A stretch of DNA of 6,282 nt from Pseudomonadales bacterium. GTDB lineage: Bacteria; Pseudomonadota; Gammaproteobacteria; Pseudomonadales; DC-out160. Below are positions 1-5,670 of this stretch, piece by piece. The stretch is taken from assembly GCA_016765265.1 (NCBI GenBank), contig JAESQG010000205.1:1-6282 (forward strand), given 5' to 3'. The notes below the pieces were generated by a model, which worked only from the letters and a program-made list of their open reading frames with translations, made no database searches and was not told where the DNA came from. Positions within the stretch are counted from its first letter, which is position 1, and each line of letters starts with the position of its first letter. Made by a program: the position numbers and the translations under genes.

Positions 1-28
1 CTACAACTACAACTACAACTACAACTAC
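1..28 (+). repeat. Hexanucleotide microsatellite (CTACAA)n in the rlpA linker
   Basis: The unit CTACAA occurs four times in full plus a partial fifth unit, and the tract is cut by the left edge of the window, so its full length is unknown. In the rlpA frame it reads as alternating ACA and ACT, that is, poly-threonine. The six-base period means that slippage would change linker length without breaking the frame. Confidence 0.9.
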
Positions 29-299
29 GGGCGCCGCTATTTACATACAAGCGGGTGCATTTGCCAATAAAAATGCCGCTCATCGTTTAAAACACGACCT
101 AACGACCCTAACCGATACACCCATTCAAATTGTATATCAGCAACAACAAATTGCAGGAATGCAGCCCACCACTCTGTTTAAGGTCCAAATTGGACCCCTC
201 GATGATGTCAAGAGGGCTCAACTTCTTACTCAATTGATACAGGATACCCGGTTAGCAATCCCCTTCATATTATCCGTACCCAAGGCAGCTGAGTTTTAG
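1..299 (+). CDS. rlpA: RlpA septal ring lytic transglycosylase, C-terminal SPOR domain (partial, 5' end outside window)
   Basis: The frame is open from base 3 to a TAG at 297-299 and gives 98 residues. It starts with nine consecutive Thr codons, which look like the low-complexity linker that separates the double-psi beta-barrel catalytic domain from the C-terminal domain in RlpA. What follows fits a SPOR domain: an initial IYIQAGAF strand, a helix with alternating Ala/Leu, and a later LFKVQIGPL strand, then a closing helix and strand. SPOR domains bind glycan strands lacking stem peptides at the division septum. RlpA is an outer-membrane lipoprotein that cleaves such naked glycans in species where it has been tested. 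The name rests on the SPOR domain and on dacA lying next on the same strand, the usual order in gammaproteobacteria. Another SPOR protein is possible because the catalytic domain is not visible. Confidence 0.8.
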   Translation, partial: TTTTTTTTTGAAIYIQAGAFANKNAAHRLKHDLTTLTDTPIQIVYQQQQIAGMQPTTLFKVQIGPLDDVKRAQLLTQLIQDTRLAIPFILSVPKAAEF

Positions 300-313
300 C
301 GTTTGCTTAGTCA

Positions 314-322
314 TGTTACAAT
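314..322 (+). promoter_or_regulatory. Possible extended -10 promoter element upstream of dacA
   Basis: The 107-base gap between rlpA and dacA contains TG-T-TACAAT, an extended -10 with five of six matches to TATAAT. No convincing -35 hexamer lies 16-18 bases before it. It may give dacA its own transcript besides read-through from rlpA. This rests on a single weak motif. Confidence 0.2.
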
Positions 323-341
323 TCGTTCATTTACGAGCATA

Positions 342-405
342 CCTTTGTACAAAAGCTTGGATGTAACAGAGCTTGGATTTAACAAAACGCAGGTTTAACT
401 AAAAT
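342..405 (+). repeat. Four degenerate 16-bp tandem repeats before the dacA start
   Basis: Copies read at a strict 16-base period are 342-357, 358-373, 374-389 and 390-405. The second and third are the clearest: they begin TGGATGTAAC and TGGATTTAAC, and rephased to start at AGCTTGGAT they agree at all but one of 15 bases. The fourth ends CAGGTTTAACTAAAAT and the first is the most diverged. The block stops one base before the ATG of dacA, so it occupies the place where a ribosome binding site is expected. Its core resembles the 17-bp repeat block at 1874-1941. Function is unknown. Confidence 0.6.
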
Positions 406-406
406 A

Positions 407-1576
407 ATGACTCTTTCGAAAATATTTATCCGCGCCACTAAATATTACTTCTGGTTTATGCTAGCTCTATTCGCTACCTGGGTTTATGCGGAACCCTCAC
501 TCATTCCAGCGCCTCCCTCTTTAGATGCAAAATCCTATATTCTTATCGATGCTAACAGCGGCAAAGTGTTAGTTGAGCATAACGCAGATCAAGTCCTACC
601 TCCCGCCAGTCTCACCAAAATTATGACCAGCTATGTAGCCGCTCATGAAATCGTAAACGGCAATGTCAGCATAGCGGACAGTGTGCGTATTAGCGTAAAG
701 GCATGGCGTAAAGGCGGCTCAAAAATGTATATCAAAGAAGGTAACTTTGTAGCGCTGGAAGATCTGCTAAGAGGCATCATTATACAATCGGGTAATGATG
801 CTAGCATCGCTGTGGCCGAACATATTGCGGGGGCCGAAGACGCTTTTGCTGATCTAATGAACCAACACGCACTTGCGCTGGGTATGAGCAATTCTCACTT
901 TACTAACGCCACGGGATGGCCAGCGAAAAATCACCAAACAAACGCACGAGACCTGGCTATCTTAACGCGAGCACTGATACAAAAATTCCCCGAGCATTAC
1001 GCTATGTACTCGGAAAAGGACTACACCTATAACAAAATAAAGCAACGCAATCGAAACCTGCTTTTATGGCGAGACAGCTCTGTGGATGGCGTAAAAACGG
1101 GCCATACTGAAGAGGCCGGTTACTGTCTTGTGGCATCTGCGCAAAAAGACAGTATGAGACTCATCTCGGTAGTCATGGGTGCTAAGAGTATGGAAGCTCG
1201 CGCAGTTGAATCACAAAAACTTCTGACTTTTGGTTTTCGTTTTTATGAGACACACCAAGCCATTGCAGCAAACGATGTATTGAATGAATCCAAAATTTGG
1301 ATGGGTGCTATAGACAGTCTTAAATTAGGCGTCAGCAACGCGGTAGTTATTACCATACCGCGAGGCAAAGCCGATTCACTAAATGCCGAATTAGATATCG
1401 ATACACAGATACGTGCTCCCATCTCAAAAGGCACCACCTACGGACACCTTACTCTCAAGCTCAATGATGAAATAGTGGCGGAACAACCCCTGGTGGCTTT
1501 AGAGGATGTTGAAAAAGGCGGGTTATTTAAACTTCTTTGGCACTTCGTCTATCTCTTTGTACTAGGGTTATTTTAG
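407..1576 (+). CDS. dacA: D-alanyl-D-alanine carboxypeptidase (PBP5/PBP6 family, peptidase S11)
   Basis: The product is a low-molecular-mass penicillin-binding protein that removes the terminal D-Ala from peptidoglycan pentapeptides in the periplasm, limiting cross-linking. The 389 residues are slightly shorter than E. coli PBP5. Residues 1-28 form a signal peptide with a probable cut after VYA. The penicilloyl-serine active site is complete: SLTK at 68-71 (nucleophile Ser68, Lys71), SGN at 128-130 and KTG at 230-232. Residues from about 283 to 368 fit the beta-rich PBP5 C-terminal domain. The last 19 residues, from GGLFKLLWHF onward, are hydrophobic and aromatic and fit the C-terminal helix that anchors these enzymes to the inner membrane. 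The first ATG gives a complete signal peptide; the next Met (18) would truncate it. No good Shine-Dalgarno precedes the start, where tandem repeats lie instead. It sits between rlpA and ybeD, as in many gammaproteobacteria. Confidence 0.96.
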   Translation: MTLSKIFIRATKYYFWFMLALFATWVYAEPSLIPAPPSLDAKSYILIDANSGKVLVEHNADQVLPPASLTKIMTSYVAAHEIVNGNVSIADSVRISVKAWRKGGSKMYIKEGNFVALEDLLRGIIIQSGNDASIAVAEHIAGAEDAFADLMNQHALALGMSNSHFTNATGWPAKNHQTNARDLAILTRALIQKFPEHYAMYSEKDYTYNKIKQRNRNLLLWRDSSVDGVKTGHTEEAGYCLVASAQKDSMRLISVVMGAKSMEARAVESQKLLTFGFRFYETHQAIAANDVLNESKIWMGAIDSLKLGVSNAVVITIPRGKADSLNAELDIDTQIRAPISKGTTYGHLTLKLNDEIVAEQPLVALEDVEKGGLFKLLWHFVYLFVLGLF

Positions 1577-1607
1577 CAAACCACAGACTAGGGACGAGAG
1601 AGTCCAC

Positions 1608-1611
1608 AGGA
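1608..1611 (+). promoter_or_regulatory. Ribosome binding site AGGA supporting the ybeD GTG start
   Basis: AGGA lies seven bases before the GTG at 1619, good spacing for initiation. No ATG gives a full-length YbeD in this frame, so this site supports the GTG choice. A small inverted repeat GGAC/GTCC (1592-1605) lies just upstream without a T run, so I do not call it a terminator. Confidence 0.55.
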
Positions 1612-1618
1612 ATAAAAC

Positions 1619-1885
1619 GTGAGTATTAACGAAGATTTATGGGACTTTCCCTGTGACATTAACCTTAAAGTGATGGGCCTCAGTCATCACCCTATGGTTG
1701 AAATTGTCACGGAAATTGTTGAAAGGCATGTTACGGGATTTGACCGCTCCACCATTTTGGTAAAAAACAGTAAAAAGGGCAAATATATTTCTATCACCGC
1801 TACGGTATCCCTAACCCATAAGCACCAGGTTGAAGGAATTTACGCTGATCTGGAAAAAAGAGAAGAAATCGCCTGGAAGTTATGA
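1619..1885 (+). CDS. ybeD: YbeD family protein (DUF493 / UPF0250)
   Basis: This small cytosolic protein of 88 residues has almost the same length as E. coli YbeD (87) and follows its pattern throughout: an acidic start ending in DFP, the strand LKVMG (residues 16-20), a helix with EIVTEIVERH, a KKGKYISITATV strand pair, and a closing helix after THKHQVEGIY. The fold known for the family is a compact alpha/beta ACT-like domain. Its biochemical role is not established; conservation of its place between dacA and lipB suggests a link with lipoate or envelope metabolism, but that is inference. The start is GTG. The last codons (Trp-Lys-Leu-stop) lie inside the first copy of a 17-bp tandem repeat, so the C-terminus is written in repeat sequence. 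No other start would preserve the family length. Confidence 0.92.
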   Translation: MSINEDLWDFPCDINLKVMGLSHHPMVEIVTEIVERHVTGFDRSTILVKNSKKGKYISITATVSLTHKHQVEGIYADLEKREEIAWKL

Positions 1886-1941
1886 AAACTTGAAAGTTAT
1901 AAAGATTTGGATGTTATAAAAAATAGGAAGCTATTGAAAAT
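1874..1941 (+). repeat. Four degenerate 17-bp tandem repeats spanning the ybeD stop codon
   Basis: Copies are 1874-1890, 1891-1907, 1908-1924 and 1925-1941, with consensus TGGAAGTTATAAAAAAT. They match the consensus at about 15, 14, 16 and 13 of 17 positions. The first copy contains the last two sense codons and the stop of ybeD; the other three are intergenic. A TTGAAA at 1890-1895 and a TATAAA at 1915-1920 fall inside the block but are 19 bases apart, a poor promoter. The third copy (TGGATGTTATAAAA) resembles the dacA-upstream copies (TGGATGTAACA and TGGATTTAACAAAA). Confidence 0.65.
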
Positions 1942-1989
1942 AATCACTGTGTTACGCCCTATGCTCCCCCCTTACAAAAAAGCCCACTT

Positions 1990-2694
1990 ATGACGAAGAA
2001 TGGCCGCTCTGACAAAAATGCACTTCTCATCCGACATCTAGGCACACAGCCTTATGAGCCCGTATGGCAATCAATGAAGCAGCTTACTCATAATCGCACC
2101 CGTTCTGCGGAAGACAGATTATTGATTGATGAATTGTGGTCAGTGCAACACCCTCCGGTTTATACTCAGGGACAGGCAGGCAAGGCAGAGCACCTCCTGG
2201 CTCCTGGTAACATTCCTGTCATTAAATCAGATCGTGGCGGCCAAGTGACCTATCACGGACCAGGGCAAATCGTTATCTATTTTCTGATAGATTTACGCCG
2301 TAAGGGTCTAGGCGTTAGAGACCTGGTAAGCAAAATTGAAGACAGCATTATTGCTCTTCTAAAGGAATTTGATATTGATGCCAACGCGGATCGAAAAGCA
2401 CCTGGGGTTTACGTCAATGGGGCGAAAGTTGCCTCTCTTGGGTTAAGAATTCGGAAAGCTTGCTCCTATCACGGCTTAAGCCTTAATACTGACATGGATT
2501 TAGAACCCTTTGATCGTATCAATCCCTGCGGTTTTCAAGGATTAAAAATTATCCAGATGAAAGATTTAGTCAGCTTGGAACTGAGCCGTAACGCCGATTT
2601 TATAGGCAATATAGAAAACCGCCTATTAGCCCAACTGGTATCACACTTAGCCTATAATAAAGCTCAAGATACAAATCGGTTTCCATCGCCATAA
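1990..2694 (+). CDS. lipB: Lipoyl(octanoyl) transferase
   Basis: The enzyme transfers the octanoyl group from octanoyl-acyl carrier protein to the lipoyl-domain lysine of 2-oxoacid dehydrogenases and of glycine cleavage H protein, the first committed step of lipoate synthesis in the cytosol. The 234 residues carry the family signatures in order: IRHLGTQPYEPVWQ (14-27), PPVYTQGQAGKAEH (55-68), RGGQVTYHGPGQ (82-93), APGVYV (137-142), KVASLGLRI (146-154) and RINPCG (176-181). The Lys146/Cys180 pair corresponds to the known catalytic dyad. The C-terminal 30 residues are variable and beyond the core. The ATG at 1990 is the only usable start in frame, because no in-frame ATG, GTG or TTG is seen in the roughly 100 bases upstream; its Shine-Dalgarno is poor (ACAAAAAAGCCC). 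It precedes lipA by 32 bases and is presumably co-transcribed with it. Confidence 0.97.
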   Translation: MTKNGRSDKNALLIRHLGTQPYEPVWQSMKQLTHNRTRSAEDRLLIDELWSVQHPPVYTQGQAGKAEHLLAPGNIPVIKSDRGGQVTYHGPGQIVIYFLIDLRRKGLGVRDLVSKIEDSIIALLKEFDIDANADRKAPGVYVNGAKVASLGLRIRKACSYHGLSLNTDMDLEPFDRINPCGFQGLKIIQMKDLVSLELSRNADFIGNIENRLLAQLVSHLAYNKAQDTNRFPSP

Positions 2695-2726
2695 TTAACT
2701 AAGAACAATTGCAATCATAAAACCTT

Positions 2727-3752
2727 ATGTCAGATAAAGAATCAAAAAAGCCAAACACTAACAACGCCGATCAACCCCGAAAGCGGGGTAAAAGACTGGT
2801 GGTTCCCCAGGGGGTCAAGCACCGAGGAGCGGAGAAAGTCGCGCGCATCCCCATCAAGGTTATTCCCACGGAGAAACTGCCCCGCAAGCCCCCTTGGATA
2901 CGCGTTAAAGTGCCAGCCTCGGGTGAAGCCAGTCGCATCAAGTCAATGCTTCGTCGGCAAAAGCTGCATACGGTCTGCGAGGAGGCTTCTTGCCCAAACT
3001 TACCGGAATGTTTTGGCAGCGGCACGGCAACGTTTATGATCATGGGCGACATTTGTACCCGGCGCTGTCCATTTTGCGATGTCGCACACGGCCGCCCGAA
3101 CCCACTGGACATTAATGAGCCCAAACACCTAGCCGAGTCCGTTGCTGAGCTGGGTTTAAAATATGTGGTGGTTACCTCTGTTGACAGAGATGATCTGAAG
3201 GACAGTGGAGCCGGCCATTTTGCAGATTGTATTCAAGCGGTTCGCGACCATAATCCAACAACTAAGATTGAAATATTGGTTCCCGATTTTCGAGGCCGAA
3301 TGGACATCGCAATCGATATACTTTCAGCTACACCTCCTGATGTGTTTAATCATAATCTTGAAAATGTACCCCGACTATACAAACAAGTTCGTCCGGGCGC
3401 AGACTACCAATGGTCATTAGACCTATTAAGAAAGTATAAAGAGCGCAACCCAAATATCCCCACCAAATCAGGTATCATGGTAGGGCTGGGAGAAACCAAC
3501 GAAGAGGTGGTTGAAGTACTTAACGATCTCAAAAAACACCATGTTGATTTAATAACTATCGGACAATACCTTCAACCCAGTCGAGAACATCACCCCGTAG
3601 AGCGTTTTGTCACACCGGATGAGTTTGATCAATTTACTGAAGTGGGCAAAAAACTAGGGTTCTTTAACATTAGCAGTGCTCCTATGGTCCGCTCCTCCTA
3701 TCGCGCGGACAAACAAGCAGAAGGGTTTGATATCAGTGATACAAGCATTTAA
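2727..3752 (+). CDS. lipA: Lipoyl synthase (radical SAM, [4Fe-4S])
   Basis: LipA inserts two sulfur atoms at C6 and C8 of protein-bound octanoyl groups, completing the cofactor started by LipB. The 341 residues contain both clusters' ligands: the auxiliary, sulfur-donating cluster in C84-x4-C89-x5-C95, and the radical SAM cluster in C110-x3-C114-x2-C117 (CTRRCPFC). The conserved RSSY motif at 322-325 supplies the serine ligand of the auxiliary cluster. SVDRDDLKD, FNHNLE and KSGIMVGLGET are further family signatures. Residues 1 to about 60 are a Lys/Arg-rich extension ending in PRKPPWIRVKVP, of the kind seen in Pseudomonas-type LipA, which explains why it is longer than the E. coli protein. 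The ATG has almost no Shine-Dalgarno (AATCATAAAACCTT). The last 17 bases overlap the proposed start of the downstream membrane-protein gene. Confidence 0.98.
   Translation: MSDKESKKPNTNNADQPRKRGKRLVVPQGVKHRGAEKVARIPIKVIPTEKLPRKPPWIRVKVPASGEASRIKSMLRRQKLHTVCEEASCPNLPECFGSGTATFMIMGDICTRRCPFCDVAHGRPNPLDINEPKHLAESVAELGLKYVVVTSVDRDDLKDSGAGHFADCIQAVRDHNPTTKIEILVPDFRGRMDIAIDILSATPPDVFNHNLENVPRLYKQVRPGADYQWSLDLLRKYKERNPNIPTKSGIMVGLGETNEEVVEVLNDLKKHHVDLITIGQYLQPSREHHPVERFVTPDEFDQFTEVGKKLGFFNISSAPMVRSSYRADKQAEGFDISDTSI
3719..3725 (+). promoter_or_regulatory. Ribosome binding site (AGAAGGG) for the DedA-PAP2 gene, inside lipA
   Basis: A purine-rich AGAAGGG ends ten bases before the GTG at 3736. This favours that codon over the GTG at 3676, which lies deep in lipA with no comparable site, and over the TTG at 3727, which is too close to the purine run. 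Confidence 0.5.
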
Positions 3753-5181
3753 TGATTGGCTTGCTCTCCACCAACAGTGGATATTTATCGCTGCTTTTAC
3801 TTCTGCATTAGTAGAGTCTTTCGCCATTATTGGCGTTATCGTCCCTGGCGTTGCATTACTTTTCGGCATTGCACTTGTGGCAGCCAGTAGTGGTGTAGAA
3901 ATTGGTCCTCTGTTGCTTGCCACCTTGGCTGGCGCGGTTGCTGGAGATGGCACTAGCTTCTTTATTGGCCGTCATTTCCATGAGAAATTGCGTCAATTCC
4001 CTCCTTTTACCACTCATCCAAAATGGATAGAGAAAGGAGAAAATTTCTTTCTTAAGCACGGAGCTGTGAGCATCGTAGCCGGTAGATTTGTGGGTCCCCT
4101 CAGGCCCTTGATCCCCATGGTTGCCGGCATGTTTCAAATGTCACCCACCAAGTTCATCAGTATCAACGTCCTCTCAGCAGTGGCATGGGCGCCCACTTAC
4201 ATAGTGCCCGGTTTTTTAGTGGGACTCTCTTTTGACGAAGACTACGGCCTGCAACGACAACACACTGTTTTTATTCTCGGTCTAATCCTCTTCATATGGA
4301 TAGCCAATATTACCCTTAAAAAGACCTTACAATTATTCGCCAGCGCAGCTCAAACCGACACCACTCCACCTATCCTTAGCCCTTCAGTGAGGAGCTTGAT
4401 CGTATTCTTGCTGTGTACCTCATTATTTATCTTTCTCGCTATAACCGTGAAATTCGAACTAATGACCGGTATCGACAACTGGGTACATGAACAATTTATT
4501 GCGCTAAGGCATCCGTGGTTAGACCCCTTTGTCATCGCCCTAACTGAATTTGGCAATATAAAACCCATGCTTCTTTGCGGTTCGTTCATTGTGATTTTCT
4601 TGCTAACTCAGCGCTGCTGGTCAGGGGCCTTGAGTGGAGCGATAATTATCATCTCAAGTCCATTGGTTATTTTCGGTTTAAAGGAGTTCCTAGGAGTTGT
4701 TCGACCAAACGTTATCATCGCGCCACCCGCCAGCCTTGCTTTCCCAAGCGGACACGCCACTATGATCACTTTACTAGGTGGGTTTATGGCATTTATTTTA
4801 TTGCGCCACACTGAAACGAAACATCACGGCAAAATCACCCAATTCGCTGTGGCACTAGTCGCGCTAATTTCCATCTCACGACTCTACCTTGGCGTACACT
4901 GGTTTAGTGACATTTTGGGGGGACTTTTATTAGCTTCAGCAATGTTAGGATTAGCGCAATTTATATACTTTCAATTACCTGAAAAAAAAATCTCTGCGTC
5001 AAGAACAATGCTAGGAATGGCAGCAGCAATGCTTCTCAGCGCAGGCCTATACGTTGCACCCAATCACTCGGCAGCTATGATGAAGTTCAAACCACTTAAC
5101 ATGGCAAAGATGAACCCTCTCTACCAGCATAATTCAAGTAATGAAAAATTACGCATATCTGAATCAATTCCCAGTGAATAA
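3736..5181 (+). CDS. DedA family / PAP2 phosphatase fusion, inner-membrane protein
   Basis: From the GTG at 3736 the product has 481 residues with about a dozen hydrophobic segments. The N-terminal part (to about 195) is a DedA/VTT domain: ESFAIIGVIVPG at 27-38, an acidic residue in AGDG (Asp71), and a GRFVGPLRPLIPMVAG segment at 116-131 with the paired arginines. DedA proteins include transporters of undecaprenyl phosphate and polar lipids. The C-terminal part (about 219-412) is a PAP2 phosphatase with all three motifs: KEFLGVVRP at 316-324, FPSGH at 336-340 and SRLYLGVHWFSD at 381-392, with catalytic His340 and His388. A further hydrophobic segment (424-442) and a polar tail follow. A plausible role is lipid-phosphate dephosphorylation coupled to flipping, but the substrate cannot be read from the sequence. 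The fusion type is known from other gammaproteobacteria. The GTG start gives MIQAFNDWL, a normal DedA N-terminus, and overlaps lipA by 17 bases, suggesting co-transcription. Confidence 0.9.
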   Translation: MIQAFNDWLALHQQWIFIAAFTSALVESFAIIGVIVPGVALLFGIALVAASSGVEIGPLLLATLAGAVAGDGTSFFIGRHFHEKLRQFPPFTTHPKWIEKGENFFLKHGAVSIVAGRFVGPLRPLIPMVAGMFQMSPTKFISINVLSAVAWAPTYIVPGFLVGLSFDEDYGLQRQHTVFILGLILFIWIANITLKKTLQLFASAAQTDTTPPILSPSVRSLIVFLLCTSLFIFLAITVKFELMTGIDNWVHEQFIALRHPWLDPFVIALTEFGNIKPMLLCGSFIVIFLLTQRCWSGALSGAIIIISSPLVIFGLKEFLGVVRPNVIIAPPASLAFPSGHATMITLLGGFMAFILLRHTETKHHGKITQFAVALVALISISRLYLGVHWFSDILGGLLLASAMLGLAQFIYFQLPEKKISASRTMLGMAAAMLLSAGLYVAPNHSAAMMKFKPLNMAKMNPLYQHNSSNEKLRISESIPSE

Positions 5182-5364
5182 CTTACCACCGGTCACTTAT
5201 TGTTCTTTATAAATTTGATTATAAAAAATATGTCTTTTTATTTCATACTAAGCTAACGGAAACATCTTGCTGATTACTGTCACATCGCCATAAGTTCTTA
5301 AATCTTATTAGAAATTTAGCAAACGGCCAGACGGTCAAAGTTTAACCTACGCAAAAAACTGCAT

Positions 5365-5392
5365 TTGATTTATTATGAAATTTCCGTAACAT
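5365..5392 (+). promoter_or_regulatory. Possible sigma-70 promoter in the long intergenic region
   Basis: TTGATT (5365-5370) is followed after 16 bases by TAACAT (5387-5392), each matching four of six consensus bases. An overlapping CATAAT (5390-5395) matches five but with 19-base spacing. It would start a transcript near 5400 reading towards the AP2-like gene, with a leader of about 270 bases. The region is AT-rich, so chance matches are common. Confidence 0.2.
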
Positions 5393-5474
5393 AATAAATT
5401 AAGGAGCAGTATTGTATCGGAGTTAATGGATTAAGCCTGACACGCCTGCACGGAGTTCCTATTTAAGGGGTAAA

Positions 5475-5537
5475 TTGACAAGATTCTTCATCTTCGACAA
5501 AAGGTATGTCAACGACCGAAGACGTTTTTCAGTTTAG
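5475..5537 (+). CDS. Possible 20-codon small ORF with TTG start (speculative)
   Basis: AAGGGG (5465-5470) is followed four bases later by TTG and a 20-residue frame ending at TAG 5535-5537. The product would be a basic, aromatic peptide containing FFIFDKRYVNDRRRFSV. Its composition (DKRY, NDRRR) looks more protein-like than random AT-rich sequence, and the frame could be a small protein, a leader peptide or the stub of a decayed gene. The same DNA also forms the hairpin at 5489-5529, a competing explanation. I do not recognise a family. Confidence 0.2.
   Translation: MTRFFIFDKRYVNDRRRFSV
5489..5529 (+). terminator. Terminator-like hairpin followed by TTTTT (weak)
   Basis: TCTTCG (5491-5496) can pair with CGAAGA (5517-5522), with a further C-G pair beyond one mismatch, and five T residues follow at 5525-5529. 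Inside the 20-base loop, GACA and TGTC (5496-5499 and 5507-5510) form an alternative or extending stem. Pairing is short and the loop long, so intrinsic termination is only possible. If real, it would end a short RNA started from the candidate promoter at 5365-5392, or attenuate transcription into the AP2-like gene. Confidence 0.22.
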
Positions 5538-5600
5538 ATAAATTAATTAGGGTGGCTCATCTTTCAGTAAGATATAGTTCAAGCAACAAACGTATGATAA

Positions 5601-5616
5601 AGACCCGTAGAGGTCT
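5601..5616. repeat. Inverted repeat AGACC-6-GGTCT upstream of the AP2-like gene
   Basis: A perfect 5-bp inverted repeat with a six-base centre lies 55 bases before the ATG at 5671. It could be a small operator or a hairpin in the leader. At this length it could also arise by chance. Confidence 0.25.
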
Positions 5617-5670
5617 CAATACATACATGCTAGACAAATTAAGCCCCCGCACATTGATGATGTTAGATTT

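Larger units (their letters stand above)
5182..5670. other. 489-base AT-rich intergenic region before the AP2-like gene
   Basis: No convincing gene is visible on either strand. There is no GC-rich terminator after the DedA-PAP2 stop; an AT-only inverted repeat ATAAAAA/TTTTTAT (5221-5241) is too weak to call. Further on lie a possible promoter (5365-5392), an orphan strong Shine-Dalgarno AAGGAG (5401-5406) followed by a TTG that opens only a four-codon frame, a direct repeat CGGAGTT (5418-5424 and 5451-5457), a 20-codon TTG frame (5475-5537), a terminator-like hairpin (5489-5529) and a small inverted repeat (5601-5616). This is enough structure for a regulated leader or a small RNA, but none is proven. 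Confidence 0.6.

Noticed and set aside
2771..3124. Minus-strand open frame opposite lipA
   Set aside because: It is the antisense of a conserved, GC-richer coding stretch and shows no protein family features.
3676..3735. Upstream GTG (3676) as start of the DedA-PAP2 protein
   Set aside because: It would add 20 non-hydrophobic residues that are a frame-shifted reading of lipA, with no ribosome site. The GTG at 3736 has one and gives a normal DedA N-terminus.
5221..5241. ATAAAAA/TTTTTAT inverted repeat as terminator of the DedA-PAP2 transcript
   Set aside because: The stem is A-T only with a seven-base loop, too weak to stall polymerase, and is expected by chance in such AT-rich DNA.
5401..5425. 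AAGGAG followed by TTG (5412) as a gene start
   Set aside because: The frame stops after four codons, and the nearby ATG at 5426 is followed by a stop after one further codon.
5475..5480. Perfect TTGACA as a -35 promoter hexamer
   Set aside because: No -10 element lies 15-19 bases downstream; the nearest TATG-like sequence is 24 bases away. It also forms an inverted pair with TGTCAA at 5507-5512.
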